A stretch of DNA of 64,000 nt from Scardovia wiggsiae (lineage in GTDB: Bacteria; Actinomycetota; Actinomycetes; Actinomycetales; Bifidobacteriaceae), in assembly GCF_051045985.1 (NCBI RefSeq), contig NZ_CP157350.1, forward strand, positions 1,454,529-1,518,528, in the 5' to 3' direction. The notes under the pieces were generated by a model. That model was not told the origin of the DNA and did not search any database. It worked only from the letters and a program-made list of their open reading frames with translations. Shown here one piece after another: positions 1 through 8,762 of this stretch. A program made the position numbers and the translations under genes. Each line of letters starts with the position of its first letter. The stretch's first letter is position 1.

Positions 1-488
1 TAATGCATTGCATAGCCGAAGCGCGCATTCTCCAGGCTCACCCAACTCAGCGATACTATCTGTCCCGTCAGGCTCACCCAACATGCATATCGTACTGCCG
101 TCAGATAACTTACGAAGCTCATCCGGCATGCGGATACGGCCCGTACGTTCCATGCGGACAACTGATACAGGACTGCGTTTCTTTGAGTTGGGTGAGCCCA
201 TCGAATGGGAACGTTGAGTACATGGACAGGCCGGACAGCAGGTATCCCCCCACGCGGAGACACCGTACGGGATCAGCCGGGACATCTCCCATGTACCTGC
301 ATGTTGGGCGAGCGCATATGCGCCCGATCCCGCATGTGGCTCCAGAGCTTCGGTTCACGTCGCGCCTTCGCTCACGTTCGCCCCACCATTATAAAACCCT
401 TGCTTATCCTCGCTCGTGTTCACCCTCCGCTCATCGTATTGGGCTATATCACATTGTGCTGCCATCGATTCTGCGATACCATTGCACT
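1..488. other. No convincing gene; repeated GTTGGGTGAGCC motif
   Basis: I find no recognisable protein in this stretch; open frames overlap on both strands without familiar motifs. It holds four copies of a short motif. GGCTCACCCAACTCA at 35-49 is matched exactly in reverse complement at 184-198. GGCTCACCCAAC at 71-82 is matched imperfectly in reverse complement around 299-314. The pairs cross rather than nest, so they do not form one simple hairpin. The nth reading frame is open through this stretch, but an Nth start this far upstream would add about 160 unrelated residues. Confidence 0.5.
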
Positions 489-1157
489 ATGTCGAGGGAA
501 TCCAAAGCGGAACGATACAGGCGCATGCACGGCGAATACAGCATCCTGTGCTCAATCTATAAAAACCCCGCCTCGGCACTAACCTTCCGCAACCCATTCG
601 AGCTCCTTATCGCCACTATGATGAGCGCACAGACTACCGACGTACAGGTCAATAAAGTAACGCCGGAACTTTTCAGCCGCTACCCCACACCTGAAAGCCT
701 TGCAGACGCCCCTGTCCAGGATGTCGAACAGATCATACGGACTATCGGCTTCTACCACACCAAAGCGCAGCGGGCAATCATCATCGCAAACGAGCTTGTT
801 CAGCGTTTCAATAGTGAAGTACCTCACACCATGGAAGAGCTTACGACGCTACCTGGGGTAGGCCGCAAAACCGCAAATGTCGTGCTCGGCAATGCTTTTA
901 ACCTTCCCGGGTTCCCGGTCGATACGCATGTTATTCGCGTGACTAAACGCCTGCACTGGCGCAGCGACTGGCGTTCTGCAAAGAGCGATCCCGTCAAGAT
1001 CGAAAAGGAAGTCACAGCAGCATTCCCGCCGCAAGAGTGGAAAGATCTGAGCCATCGCCTCATCAATTTCGGACGCGATACCTGTCACGCACGCAAACCG
1101 GAGTGCCTGATATGCCCCCTACGTGAGACATGCCCGAGTTTTGGATTGTATATTTAA
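489..1157 (+). CDS. nth: Endonuclease III (DNA glycosylase/AP lyase)
   Basis: Base-excision repair enzyme that removes oxidised pyrimidines and cuts the resulting abasic site. The helix-hairpin-helix LPGVGRKTANVVLG contains the catalytic lysine, and VDTHVIRV contains the catalytic aspartate. The C-terminus has the iron-sulfur cluster spacing C-x6-C-x2-C-x5-C (CHARKPECLICPLRETC). From the ATG at 489 the product is 222 residues, the normal family length. The open frame continues upstream to position 3, but those residues match nothing in Nth, so I use the internal ATG. The start could shift by a few codons. The next gene lies 237 bases downstream on the same strand. Confidence 0.93.
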   Translation: MSRESKAERYRRMHGEYSILCSIYKNPASALTFRNPFELLIATMMSAQTTDVQVNKVTPELFSRYPTPESLADAPVQDVEQIIRTIGFYHTKAQRAIIIANELVQRFNSEVPHTMEELTTLPGVGRKTANVVLGNAFNLPGFPVDTHVIRVTKRLHWRSDWRSAKSDPVKIEKEVTAAFPPQEWKDLSHRLINFGRDTCHARKPECLICPLRETCPSFGLYI

Positions 1158-1394
1158 TCATATTTGGCCGGAGCGCAGGCTGTTTGATGCATAAAAACCG
1201 CATATTTTCAGGATTCTTATACTCTCCGAGGAATCAGCCCGCGGCAGCAGGCCGGCACGCCGACCGCGTAAAATCCCGTTACGTTTGATATGTTTCGGCA
1301 TGTATCAGTAAACTTATACATTATGAGATTTGATTTCGGTGAGCCGACGCGCCACAGCCACGGTATAAAGGCTGAAGACGCGGAAAGACTTACT

Positions 1395-3266
1395 ATGGGA
1401 AGAAAGTCTCACAACCCAGGGAATATTAATAAACCGGCAGATGCCGAGAAAACAATATTAGAACATTCAGAAAATATTGAGGATACAGTAACCTCTTCTC
1501 CCGCTCCCCAGAGTACCATTGAACCTGTGGGAACTATTGATCCGGATGATTCGCACAGGCGCCCGTCCCAAGGCACCGCAACCCTAAGGCGCGATCGCAG
1601 GGCCAAAGGGGCCGTTCGCGCAGCCCACGCAAGGCCTGCAGAAAACCAGCAGTTTACGGGCGGTCCGGCTTCCGATACAGCTTCAAACGCAGTCCCCAAT
1701 TCCAGCGCAGCTTCCTCTGCATCTGCTGCGCTTTCTCCCACAACGCCCCGCCAGTGGCTTATCTTCGTGGCCCTCACTGTTGTATTCAGCCTTATTGCCT
1801 ATATTGCTTACGGATTCATTATTTACGGGAAAGTCCTGCTCCCCTGGCAGGACAACACTCCAACAGTAACTGTCGGAGTAGGCGTGGCACCCAAAAATCT
1901 TAATCTTGCTGCTTCTTCCAGTGATCCAACGAGCCAGGCGCTTCTCGGGAACGTATATCAGCCTCTCCTGCAACGTGAGCAGACTAAAAATATCCCTGCG
2001 CAGACATCCCCCCTGCTGAAATCATGGTCAATAAGCAGCAACGGCCTCGAATATACTTTCACCCTTAAAGACAATGTATATTTCTCCAACGAGAGGAAGA
2101 TGGATGCGAACGATGTAGTATGGTCGCTCCGCAACGGGATCCGGAAAAAGTACCCTGGATACGATGAGCTGAAAGATGCGCAGTCCATCTCTGTTTCGGG
2201 GGATAACACCGTCAAGATCACGCTCAGCTCCCCCAAGCCGCATCTGGCATGGCTCCTTACCGGGCGCGTAGGGGCCGTATACAGCAGGGCAGAAGGAGGG
2301 GCCAAGGATTCCAGTGCCGTCGGAACCGGCCCTTACACCGTCAAATCTTTTGAGCAGGGCAGGAAACTGCAGCTGAAAGCCCGGATAGACCATCAGTACC
2401 GCGCAGCGAACACGAATGATGTCAATTTCGCCTACTATTCAGATGCTGATGCTGCGCTGAAAGATATCAGGAGCGGGAAAATTGATGTGTACATCCCCCC
2501 GCAGCCAGTAGCCGCGTCAGCAGTATCGCAGGCCCAGAAAGATAGCAGCCTCGTAGCAGATACTTCCGATACCAGCACGCGGGTAGCGCTGGCATTCAAC
2601 GGGAGCGCGGATTCCAAATTCTCTGAGCAGCACGCTCGCGAGGCCTACAGGGATATCGTCAGCAAACCTACGCTCATTAATGGCCTGGGATACTCCGCTT
2701 CCCCGATAACCGGCCCTATACCGACTGTTGATCCGGGATACGAAGACCTCAGTATCAGGTATCCACAAGATATCAGCAGTGCACGCCAGAAACTCCGGTA
2801 TTTCAATTTTACCTCAAGCACGCTCGTCTACCCCAGGAGCATGGGGCCGAAGATTGGCGAGCTGCTTAAAGCGCAGTTTGCCGCAGCAGGGCAGAAAATC
2901 ACCGTTAAAATGCTGGACGATGCAGAATACCATACCCAGGTCGAAGTCAAAAAGAAATTCGATATAACCCTTGTGCGGTATACCTCAGGCCAGGATCTGG
3001 GGACGATAGTCGATCCTAACTATTTCATTGGCTTTACCGACGCACAGACTGAGGCGGACTGGGCAGCGGCACAATCCTCGCGGACTTTGAGCCAGTACTA
3101 CGCGAACATTACAAAAACTGCCGAACGGATCACAGACAAGGCTGCGCTTGCATGGCTGTATCAGGAGAATGCGGCTGTTATCCGGCGCAACACGATCAGT
3201 GCGGTTAAGACGACATCCCCCGCGTCCTATCTGCCCCTATCTGCCGGATTGCAAAAGAAAAAATAG
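1395..3266 (+). CDS. Family 5 extracellular solute-binding protein, membrane-anchored
   Basis: Predicted peptide- or oligosaccharide-binding component of an ABC importer (SBP_bac_5, DppA/OppA class). The N-terminal 120 residues are polar and probably disordered and cytoplasmic. They are followed by one hydrophobic segment (WLIFVALTVVFSLIAYIAYG), then the binding domain, which includes the family-typical stretches NVYQPLLQ and YTFTLKDNVYFSN...DANDVVWS. Anchoring by an internal transmembrane helix instead of a lipobox is a departure from most family members. No permease or ATPase genes are adjacent, so the ligand cannot be inferred. The ATG at 1395 follows GGAAAG; in-frame alternatives exist at 1290 and 1323. 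Confidence 0.85.
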   Translation: MGRKSHNPGNINKPADAEKTILEHSENIEDTVTSSPAPQSTIEPVGTIDPDDSHRRPSQGTATLRRDRRAKGAVRAAHARPAENQQFTGGPASDTASNAVPNSSAASSASAALSPTTPRQWLIFVALTVVFSLIAYIAYGFIIYGKVLLPWQDNTPTVTVGVGVAPKNLNLAASSSDPTSQALLGNVYQPLLQREQTKNIPAQTSPLLKSWSISSNGLEYTFTLKDNVYFSNERKMDANDVVWSLRNGIRKKYPGYDELKDAQSISVSGDNTVKITLSSPKPHLAWLLTGRVGAVYSRAEGGAKDSSAVGTGPYTVKSFEQGRKLQLKARIDHQYRAANTNDVNFAYYSDADAALKDIRSGKIDVYIPPQPVAASAVSQAQKDSSLVADTSDTSTRVALAFNGSADSKFSEQHAREAYRDIVSKPTLINGLGYSASPITGPIPTVDPGYEDLSIRYPQDISSARQKLRYFNFTSSTLVYPRSMGPKIGELLKAQFAAAGQKITVKMLDDAEYHTQVEVKKKFDITLVRYTSGQDLGTIVDPNYFIGFTDAQTEADWAAAQSSRTLSQYYANITKTAERITDKAALAWLYQENAAVIRRNTISAVKTTSPASYLPLSAGLQKKK

Positions 3267-3514
3267 GGGAGCAAGCAGGATCCCGAAAGCAGGGCAGCCA
3301 TTCGCTTCGCCGACCGCCGCGGCGCCCGTCCGTGCGCTTCCCTCAGCACTGCACGTACCCATATAACTTTAGATCCTTCCCTCCCTGTACCCCGCTCCCT
3401 TCCTGCGTACTCCCTTACCCCTTTCCCTATGCGGCCCCCGCGTACACCCTTGTATGCTTTTACATACTTCCCGCGTACGTCCCCATGTCAGGCCAAAACC
3501 GTAAAATTCACATT
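3267..3514 (+). other. Pyrimidine-rich spacer before valS
   Basis: No gene seen. Positions 3370-3480 are strikingly C/T-rich on the plus strand, with several CCCTT and TTCCC blocks. Such unstructured C-rich RNA would be a reasonable Rho loading region, but this is inference from composition only. Confidence 0.3.
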
Positions 3515-6340
3515 ATGGCTGACATGAGTGAATACTTTGAAAATACTGAAGATTCCGGTAATATTGCCGGCAGCACTGACCGCACCGGTGCAGGGAAGTC
3601 TGCGGCTGCAGGGCAGGATGTTATCAGCGCCGCACTGAGCCCCCTTCCTGACCGTGCAGGCGTGGAGGGGCTGGAAAGCAAATGGGCTTCACGCTGGGAT
3701 TCCGACCAGACTTATAAATTCGGCTATTCCAGCGACCGCAGCAGTGTTTACTCTATTGATACCCCACCGCCTACCGTTTCGGGTTCCCTGCATGTCGGGC
3801 ATGTATTCTCATATACGCACACCGATATTATTGCGCGTTACAAACGCATGCGCGGATTCGACGTATATTATCCGATGGGATGGGATGACAACGGCCTCCC
3901 TACAGAACGGCGTGTCCAGAACTATTACGGTGTGCGCGTAGATGCTTCCCTCAAGTACGATCCCGATTTCAAGCCCCCTTTTGAAGGCACTGAAGGCAAA
4001 AAGATCCAGGCCAAAGACCAGGTCCCTGTTTCCCGCCGAAATTTTATTGAGTTATGCGAGAAACTCACCGCAAAAGACGAAAAGCTGTTCGAGAACCTGT
4101 GGAGGACCCTTGGCCTATCTGTTGACTGGTCGCAGACATACCACACGATTGGCGAACATCCGCGGCGCGTGGCCCAGCGCGCTTTCCTGCACAATCTGGC
4201 ACGTGGGGAAGCGTATCAGCAGGAGGCCCCCGGTCTGTGGGATGTCACATTCCAGACTGCAGTTGCCCAGGCGGAGCTGGAAAGCCGCGAATACGACGGT
4301 TTTTATCATAAGATAGCTTTCCGCTTTGAAGACGGGGCACCGCTCTATATTGAGACCACCCGCCCCGAACTGCTCCCGGCGTGCGTAGCGCTTATTGCCC
4401 ATCCAGACGATCCGCGCTACCAGGGATACTTTGGACAGCATGTATATTCCCCACTTTTCCACGTTAAAGTCCCTGTTGTCGCCCATCCGGCTGCTGAAAT
4501 GGACAAAGGCGCGGGTATAGCCATGTGCTGCACCTTCGGCGATGTGACCGATGTGCAGTGGTGGCGTGACCTCAAACTGCCTCTACGCTCTATTATCCAG
4601 CGCAATGGGCGTATTATTATGGATACCCCGGACTGGATAACCGATAAAGCCGGGCGCGGGACCTTTGCACGGCTTGCGGGGAAAACAGCATTCTCAGCGC
4701 GTAAGGAAATTGTCGAAGCCCTGCGGGAGTCCGGAGATATGGAAGGCGAGCCGACGCCTACACGGCGTATGGCCAATTTCTATGAGAAAGGCGATAAGCC
4801 GCTGGAAATCGTCACATCACGCCAGTGGTACCTGAAGAACGGCGGTACCGACGAAGTGCTCCGCAGCGAACTTATCGGACGCGGCACAGAGCTTGATTTC
4901 CATCCGGACTTCATGCGCGTGCGCTATGAGAACTGGGTCAATGGCCTGAATGGGGACTGGCTGATCTCGCGCCAGAGGTTCTTCGGGGTCCCCTTCCCGC
5001 TATGGTACCCGGTCAGGGAAGACGGCACTGCAGACTACAGCCATCCGCTGACTCCAGATGAATCAAGGCTTCCTGTAGATCCGGCATCAGATGTGCCGGA
5101 CGGATACACCGAAAGCCAGCGCGACCAGCCGGGCGGCTTCACCGCTGAAAAGGATATTATGGACACCTGGGCAACCAGCTCCCTGACTCCGCAGATAGTG
5201 ACACACTGGGGCGAGCAGGGCGAAGGGGACCTGGCGCTGTTCAATGCTACATTCCCTATGGATCTGCGCCCGCAGGGACAGGATATTATCCGCACCTGGC
5301 TTTTCAGCTCCGTTGATCGCGCACACCTTGAAAATGGCTGCCTCCCCTGGAAACATACTGCACTGTCAGGCTGGATCCTTGACCCTGACCATAAAAAGAT
5401 GAGCAAATCCAAAGGCAATGTTGTTGTCCCCAGCGAGCCGATAGAAAAGTTCGGCGCCGATGCAGTCCGCTACTGGGCGGCATGCGCAAGGCTCGGGACC
5501 GATGCGGCTTATGAGATCGGGCAGATGAAAATCGGCCGCCGTCTCGCGATCAAACTGCTGAACGCCACAAAATTTGCGTTATCCATTGGGCGCGAAGACG
5601 ACAGCCACCATGTTGCCGATTCCGCACAGGCTGAGTGGAAATTCTCTAATATTACCGTGCCTCTGGACCGGTCGGTTATGGCCGCACTGGCAAACGTGAT
5701 TGATACTGCCACGCAGGCACTGGACAGTTATGACCATGCGCGTGCGTTGGAAACTGTAGAGGCCTTCTTCTGGCAATTCTGCGATGACTACATTGAACTT
5801 GCCAAGAACCGCGCATACGGTACGGCTAACGCAACAGGCCGCATACCCGATGAGGCCGGGATCCTGTCAGCTCGCACTACGCTGGGTATAGCGCTGGATA
5901 CATTCGCGCGCCTGTTCGCCCCCTATCTGCCTTACGCTTCCGAGGAAGTATGGAGCTGGATGCATGAGGACAGCGGTTCGGTACACCGCGCGCCATGGCC
6001 GGATGCCGGTATGTTCCGCAATGCCGCGCATGGGGTTGACTCTGCAATGCTGGAATGGAGCGGAAATGCGCTCGCTGCCCTTCGCAAGATCAAATCTGAG
6101 AACAAAGTCTCCATGAAGACCCCGATTTTGGATGCTACTCTTGAGCTTGCTGAAGCCGGGGCAGCTTTTATACGCGAGGCACTGACTGATATTGCGGAAG
6201 CAGGCCGCGTTACGGGGCCTATTACTCTTGCAACAGCCACAGCAGCACCGGCAAGCCCTTCGGAAGAAGCCCAGGATACAGACGCGGTAGTTGTTACCGC
6301 AAGCACCCTCGGGGAAGCTCCGGCGAGAGGTAAGCAGTAA
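3515..6340 (+). CDS. valS: Valyl-tRNA synthetase
   Basis: Class I aminoacyl-tRNA synthetase charging tRNA-Val in the cytoplasm. The signature HVGH (HIGH class) lies in PPPTVSGSLHVGHVFSYTHTD and the KMSKS loop reads KMSKSKGNVVVPSEPIE. Between them is the editing (CP1) domain, and an anticodon-binding helical domain follows. The product is about 941 residues, normal for an actinobacterial ValS. The frame is open upstream to 3332. I prefer the ATG at 3515 (MADMSEYF); the ATG at 3485 is also possible. No obvious Shine-Dalgarno distinguishes them. A tRNA-responsive leader such as a T-box was looked for upstream and not seen. Confidence 0.95.
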   Translation: MADMSEYFENTEDSGNIAGSTDRTGAGKSAAAGQDVISAALSPLPDRAGVEGLESKWASRWDSDQTYKFGYSSDRSSVYSIDTPPPTVSGSLHVGHVFSYTHTDIIARYKRMRGFDVYYPMGWDDNGLPTERRVQNYYGVRVDASLKYDPDFKPPFEGTEGKKIQAKDQVPVSRRNFIELCEKLTAKDEKLFENLWRTLGLSVDWSQTYHTIGEHPRRVAQRAFLHNLARGEAYQQEAPGLWDVTFQTAVAQAELESREYDGFYHKIAFRFEDGAPLYIETTRPELLPACVALIAHPDDPRYQGYFGQHVYSPLFHVKVPVVAHPAAEMDKGAGIAMCCTFGDVTDVQWWRDLKLPLRSIIQRNGRIIMDTPDWITDKAGRGTFARLAGKTAFSARKEIVEALRESGDMEGEPTPTRRMANFYEKGDKPLEIVTSRQWYLKNGGTDEVLRSELIGRGTELDFHPDFMRVRYENWVNGLNGDWLISRQRFFGVPFPLWYPVREDGTADYSHPLTPDESRLPVDPASDVPDGYTESQRDQPGGFTAEKDIMDTWATSSLTPQIVTHWGEQGEGDLALFNATFPMDLRPQGQDIIRTWLFSSVDRAHLENGCLPWKHTALSGWILDPDHKKMSKSKGNVVVPSEPIEKFGADAVRYWAACARLGTDAAYEIGQMKIGRRLAIKLLNATKFALSIGREDDSHHVADSAQAEWKFSNITVPLDRSVMAALANVIDTATQALDSYDHARALETVEAFFWQFCDDYIELAKNRAYGTANATGRIPDEAGILSARTTLGIALDTFARLFAPYLPYASEEVWSWMHEDSGSVHRAPWPDAGMFRNAAHGVDSAMLEWSGNALAALRKIKSENKVSMKTPILDATLELAEAGAAFIREALTDIAEAGRVTGPITLATATAAPASPSEEAQDTDAVVVTASTLGEAPARGKQ

Positions 6341-6357
6341 AAGTAAGTGCTTACCTC
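6327..6357 (+). terminator. Stem-loop spanning the valS stop codon
   Basis: GAGGTAAGCA (6327-6336) and TGCTTACCTC (6348-6357) form a perfect 10-base-pair stem with an 11-base loop; the valS TAA (6338-6340) lies in the loop. There is no U-run afterwards, so it is a weak terminator candidate or a 3' stabilising hairpin. Confidence 0.35.
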
Positions 6358-6567
6358 GCCCCCGGCCGTTTTCTTCTGCTGTTTTGCCGGCGAAGTTATA
6401 GAAGTTATAAAGGCTACGTAGGCGTCTGCAATCAAGGGACCTATTCCGTGAACCTGTGCTTCTGCGCGCAGACGGCCACGCTGCTGTACCCGGTCTGCGC
6501 ATAGTTAATGGTAGCCAGTAATAACTGGTGATACTATAGTGATGAAGAAACTTTAGGAGGTCAGTTT

Positions 6568-7255
6568 ATGCCAGGCTCTTCAGAAGATAATTCTTATAAT
6601 TCTGACGGAAACGGTACATTATCAGGCACTGCATCCCTGCCTGGGAAGGGGGATCCTTCTTCAGCCGCAGTTCCTGATACAGCATTCGATACAGCATCTG
6701 ATGCTTCCGATCAGTCTCCGCTATCTGCCCTTTTCCTCAAGGCTCACCGAAAGTGAAAGTGCTGCCAGAAACCATCGCCGTATAAACATTACGTGGTGGC
6801 AGGCAGTCATTGCTTTTATTGCTGCAATACTCATAGTAGGAACAGGAGGCGCCATAGTGGTCAAAAATGAGATACACTATCAGGAGCAGATGCATGCCCA
6901 GCGCGAGCTGGAGCTCTATCAGGAAATGAAGCGGATCGTACACTCTGAGGAATGCCGGAAAATTATTGAAGCCGGACTGAAATGGTTAGATCCACAAGCC
7001 TTGAGCGGCCAGGGTGTCATCAATTCTTACGAAATTGATGACACTTCAATCAAATCAAATCCTATGGGTGGGATTAGCTTTGATACCATCATCAATAAAG
7101 ACAAAAAACTGGATGTGAGTTTTACCATTGATAAAGATACATCATCATCTGCCGACCCTTCAGCAGGACGACTCGAAGAATCATCGAGTTCTGTATCCGG
7201 CGAACTTAGCGCATTACTGAAGGCAAAGTATGGCAACGATTATTTAAGCAAGTAA
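6568..7255 (+). pseudogene. Frameshifted DUF1310-like membrane protein (decayed copy)
   Basis: Paralogue of the intact gene at 37246. An excellent ribosome-binding site (GGAGGTCAGTTT) precedes ATG 6568, and the first frame encodes a Ser/Asp-rich segment but stops at 6756. The second frame, open from before 6701 to 7255, carries a transmembrane helix (WWQAVIAFIAAILIVGTGG) and the family core IVHSEECRKII...GLKWLDPQAL...IKSNPMGGI. The switch probably lies near the CCCTTTT run at 6728-6735, where one base appears lost. The core resembles what I recall as DUF1310. Function unknown; by analogy to the intact cassette it would be the immunity protein. A separate start at 6701 is possible, but it has no ribosome-binding site. 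Confidence 0.7.
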
Positions 7256-7297
7256 CACAACATATTGATAAGGGGCATAAGTATTATATATGAAGGA

Positions 7298-8604
7298 ATG
7301 TTTACCGACAAACAACGTATGCAACTTGCGCGGAAAGAATTCAACGGCATGAATTATATGGTCAATCGCGATGCCACAATTGGCGAAGGGGCCAGTAAAA
7401 CTTACGTCGGCACGGTTGACAGTTTTGTCCGCGGCAGGACCGGCGTTAACGGGGATAGGGATTCGGGGCTGGATGCACTTGTTGTCAAAGATGAAAGGAC
7501 AAAAACCGTCTGCATATTATTCCAGGGGTCAAAGGACAGCAACGATTGGGGCAAAAACAACCTTCCCCTTCTCGGCGAGCTTGCCAAAGGTATGGCAAGC
7601 AAAAATGCGCCTAAAGATACATCTCAAATCCCTCCTCAGCTTAAAGAATCTGCCAGCTTCGTGAAACAGGTAATAAATAATAAGGAGTATGCTGGCTATG
7701 GCATAGAACTCTATGGGCATCCCTCGGGTCAATAGATGGACAGTACGCCCTTGCCTCCCTTAATAAAGAACAGTCAGCCCGCATCAAAGGCGCGTGGCTG
7801 TATGAAGGCCCGAACATTTATTGGGTCTTGCCTGACAGTATGCGCAGCCGTGCCCGTTCGTACGGGAGCAGGGTATCAAACTACGTTGATGACAAGGATC
7901 CCATTGCCCAGGGATATGGGGTGCTCGGCGAACACGTCGGCAAGGTATACCATATACAATCCAAATGGGCCATGCCCGGAGTAAATCCGGCGATGCCGCC
8001 GGACGACGGCAATAATACCGATAATAACCATTTTATAAACCAGCACATGTGGGGCGGATACCAGTTTACGGAAGATGGCAGTATCGTGCTTGGTAAAACA
8101 TGGATCTCAAATGCCAAGAACCAGACTATGAAATATCTGAAGGACACGGTCATCCCCCGGATGCTTACAGATTCCAATTTTTCCCTCTCCCCTTCGCAGA
8201 ATATATTTTTAGATGCAGAACAGGCAGTAGCCGTTACCCAGGCAGTAGAAGAACGGATGGATCTGCTTGAGTTCGATATGGAAGCCCTCCATAAAAAGAC
8301 GATAGCCAAAGCCAAAAAAGGTTGGGATGATATCGTGAAGTCGCTGAATGAGACTATCGGGATGGGGATGTCACAGGAAGAGCTGGAGCAGGCCCTGGCA
8401 AGTACCGGATTTACACGGCAGAAGTTCATTGAAATGATTGAGGCCGAAATAAAGCCTATAGAAGATTCAGTTATGGATATACATAAAGGGATTGAAGAAA
8501 CAGGACAGCAGACCAGAGAAGGCATCCAGAAAATGGTTGATGCCGATGCCGATCTGGCCCGTACTTTTGACGATTACGGAGGCAGCTTCAGCCAACATTC
8601 TTAA
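7298..8604 (+). pseudogene. Frameshifted lipase-like toxin (decayed copy)
   Basis: Paralogue of the intact lipase at 37862. The first frame (to 7735) contains KTYVGTVDSFVRGR and ILFQGSKDSNDW, then ends GHPSGQ-stop. Restoring one base after 7720 turns this into GHSLGSIDGQYALASL and joins it to the frame running open to 8604. The frameshift therefore falls in the nucleophile elbow (GxSxG) and removes the catalytic serine and everything after it. The C-terminal half keeps the NQHMWGGYQF motif and the long helical region. The two small partner genes present downstream of the intact copy are missing; a terminator follows directly. The 5' end is uncertain: ATG 7298 is in frame but close to its GAAGGA. 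Confidence 0.75.
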
Positions 8605-8622
8605 ACAAAAAATAAAATAGCA

Positions 8623-8653
8623 GAATGCCCCCGCGTAAAATACGGGGGCATTC
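8623..8653. terminator. Intrinsic terminator between lipase remnant and rho
   Basis: GAATGCCCCCG (8623-8633) pairs with CGGGGGCATTC (8643-8653) around a 9-base loop. An A-rich tract lies upstream (8604-8620), so on the minus strand the hairpin is followed by a T-rich run. It can serve the convergent rho transcript and probably the plus-strand cassette too. Confidence 0.8.
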
Positions 8654-8762
8654 ATATACTGCAATATTCGTGTGCTGCAATGTACTGTAGTAACACTGTA
8701 CAGCTGTCAATGCAGCTGGCACAGCTTCAAGCTGGCATTATAAGCCATCGCAGCCTGACACA

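Noticed and set aside
3..488. N-terminal extension of Nth to position 3
   Set aside because: The frame is open, but the residues are unlike any Nth and contain the repeated motif; ATG 489 gives normal length.
5932..6502. Long minus-strand frames opposite valS
   Set aside because: They mirror the GC-rich third positions of valS and have no motif of their own.
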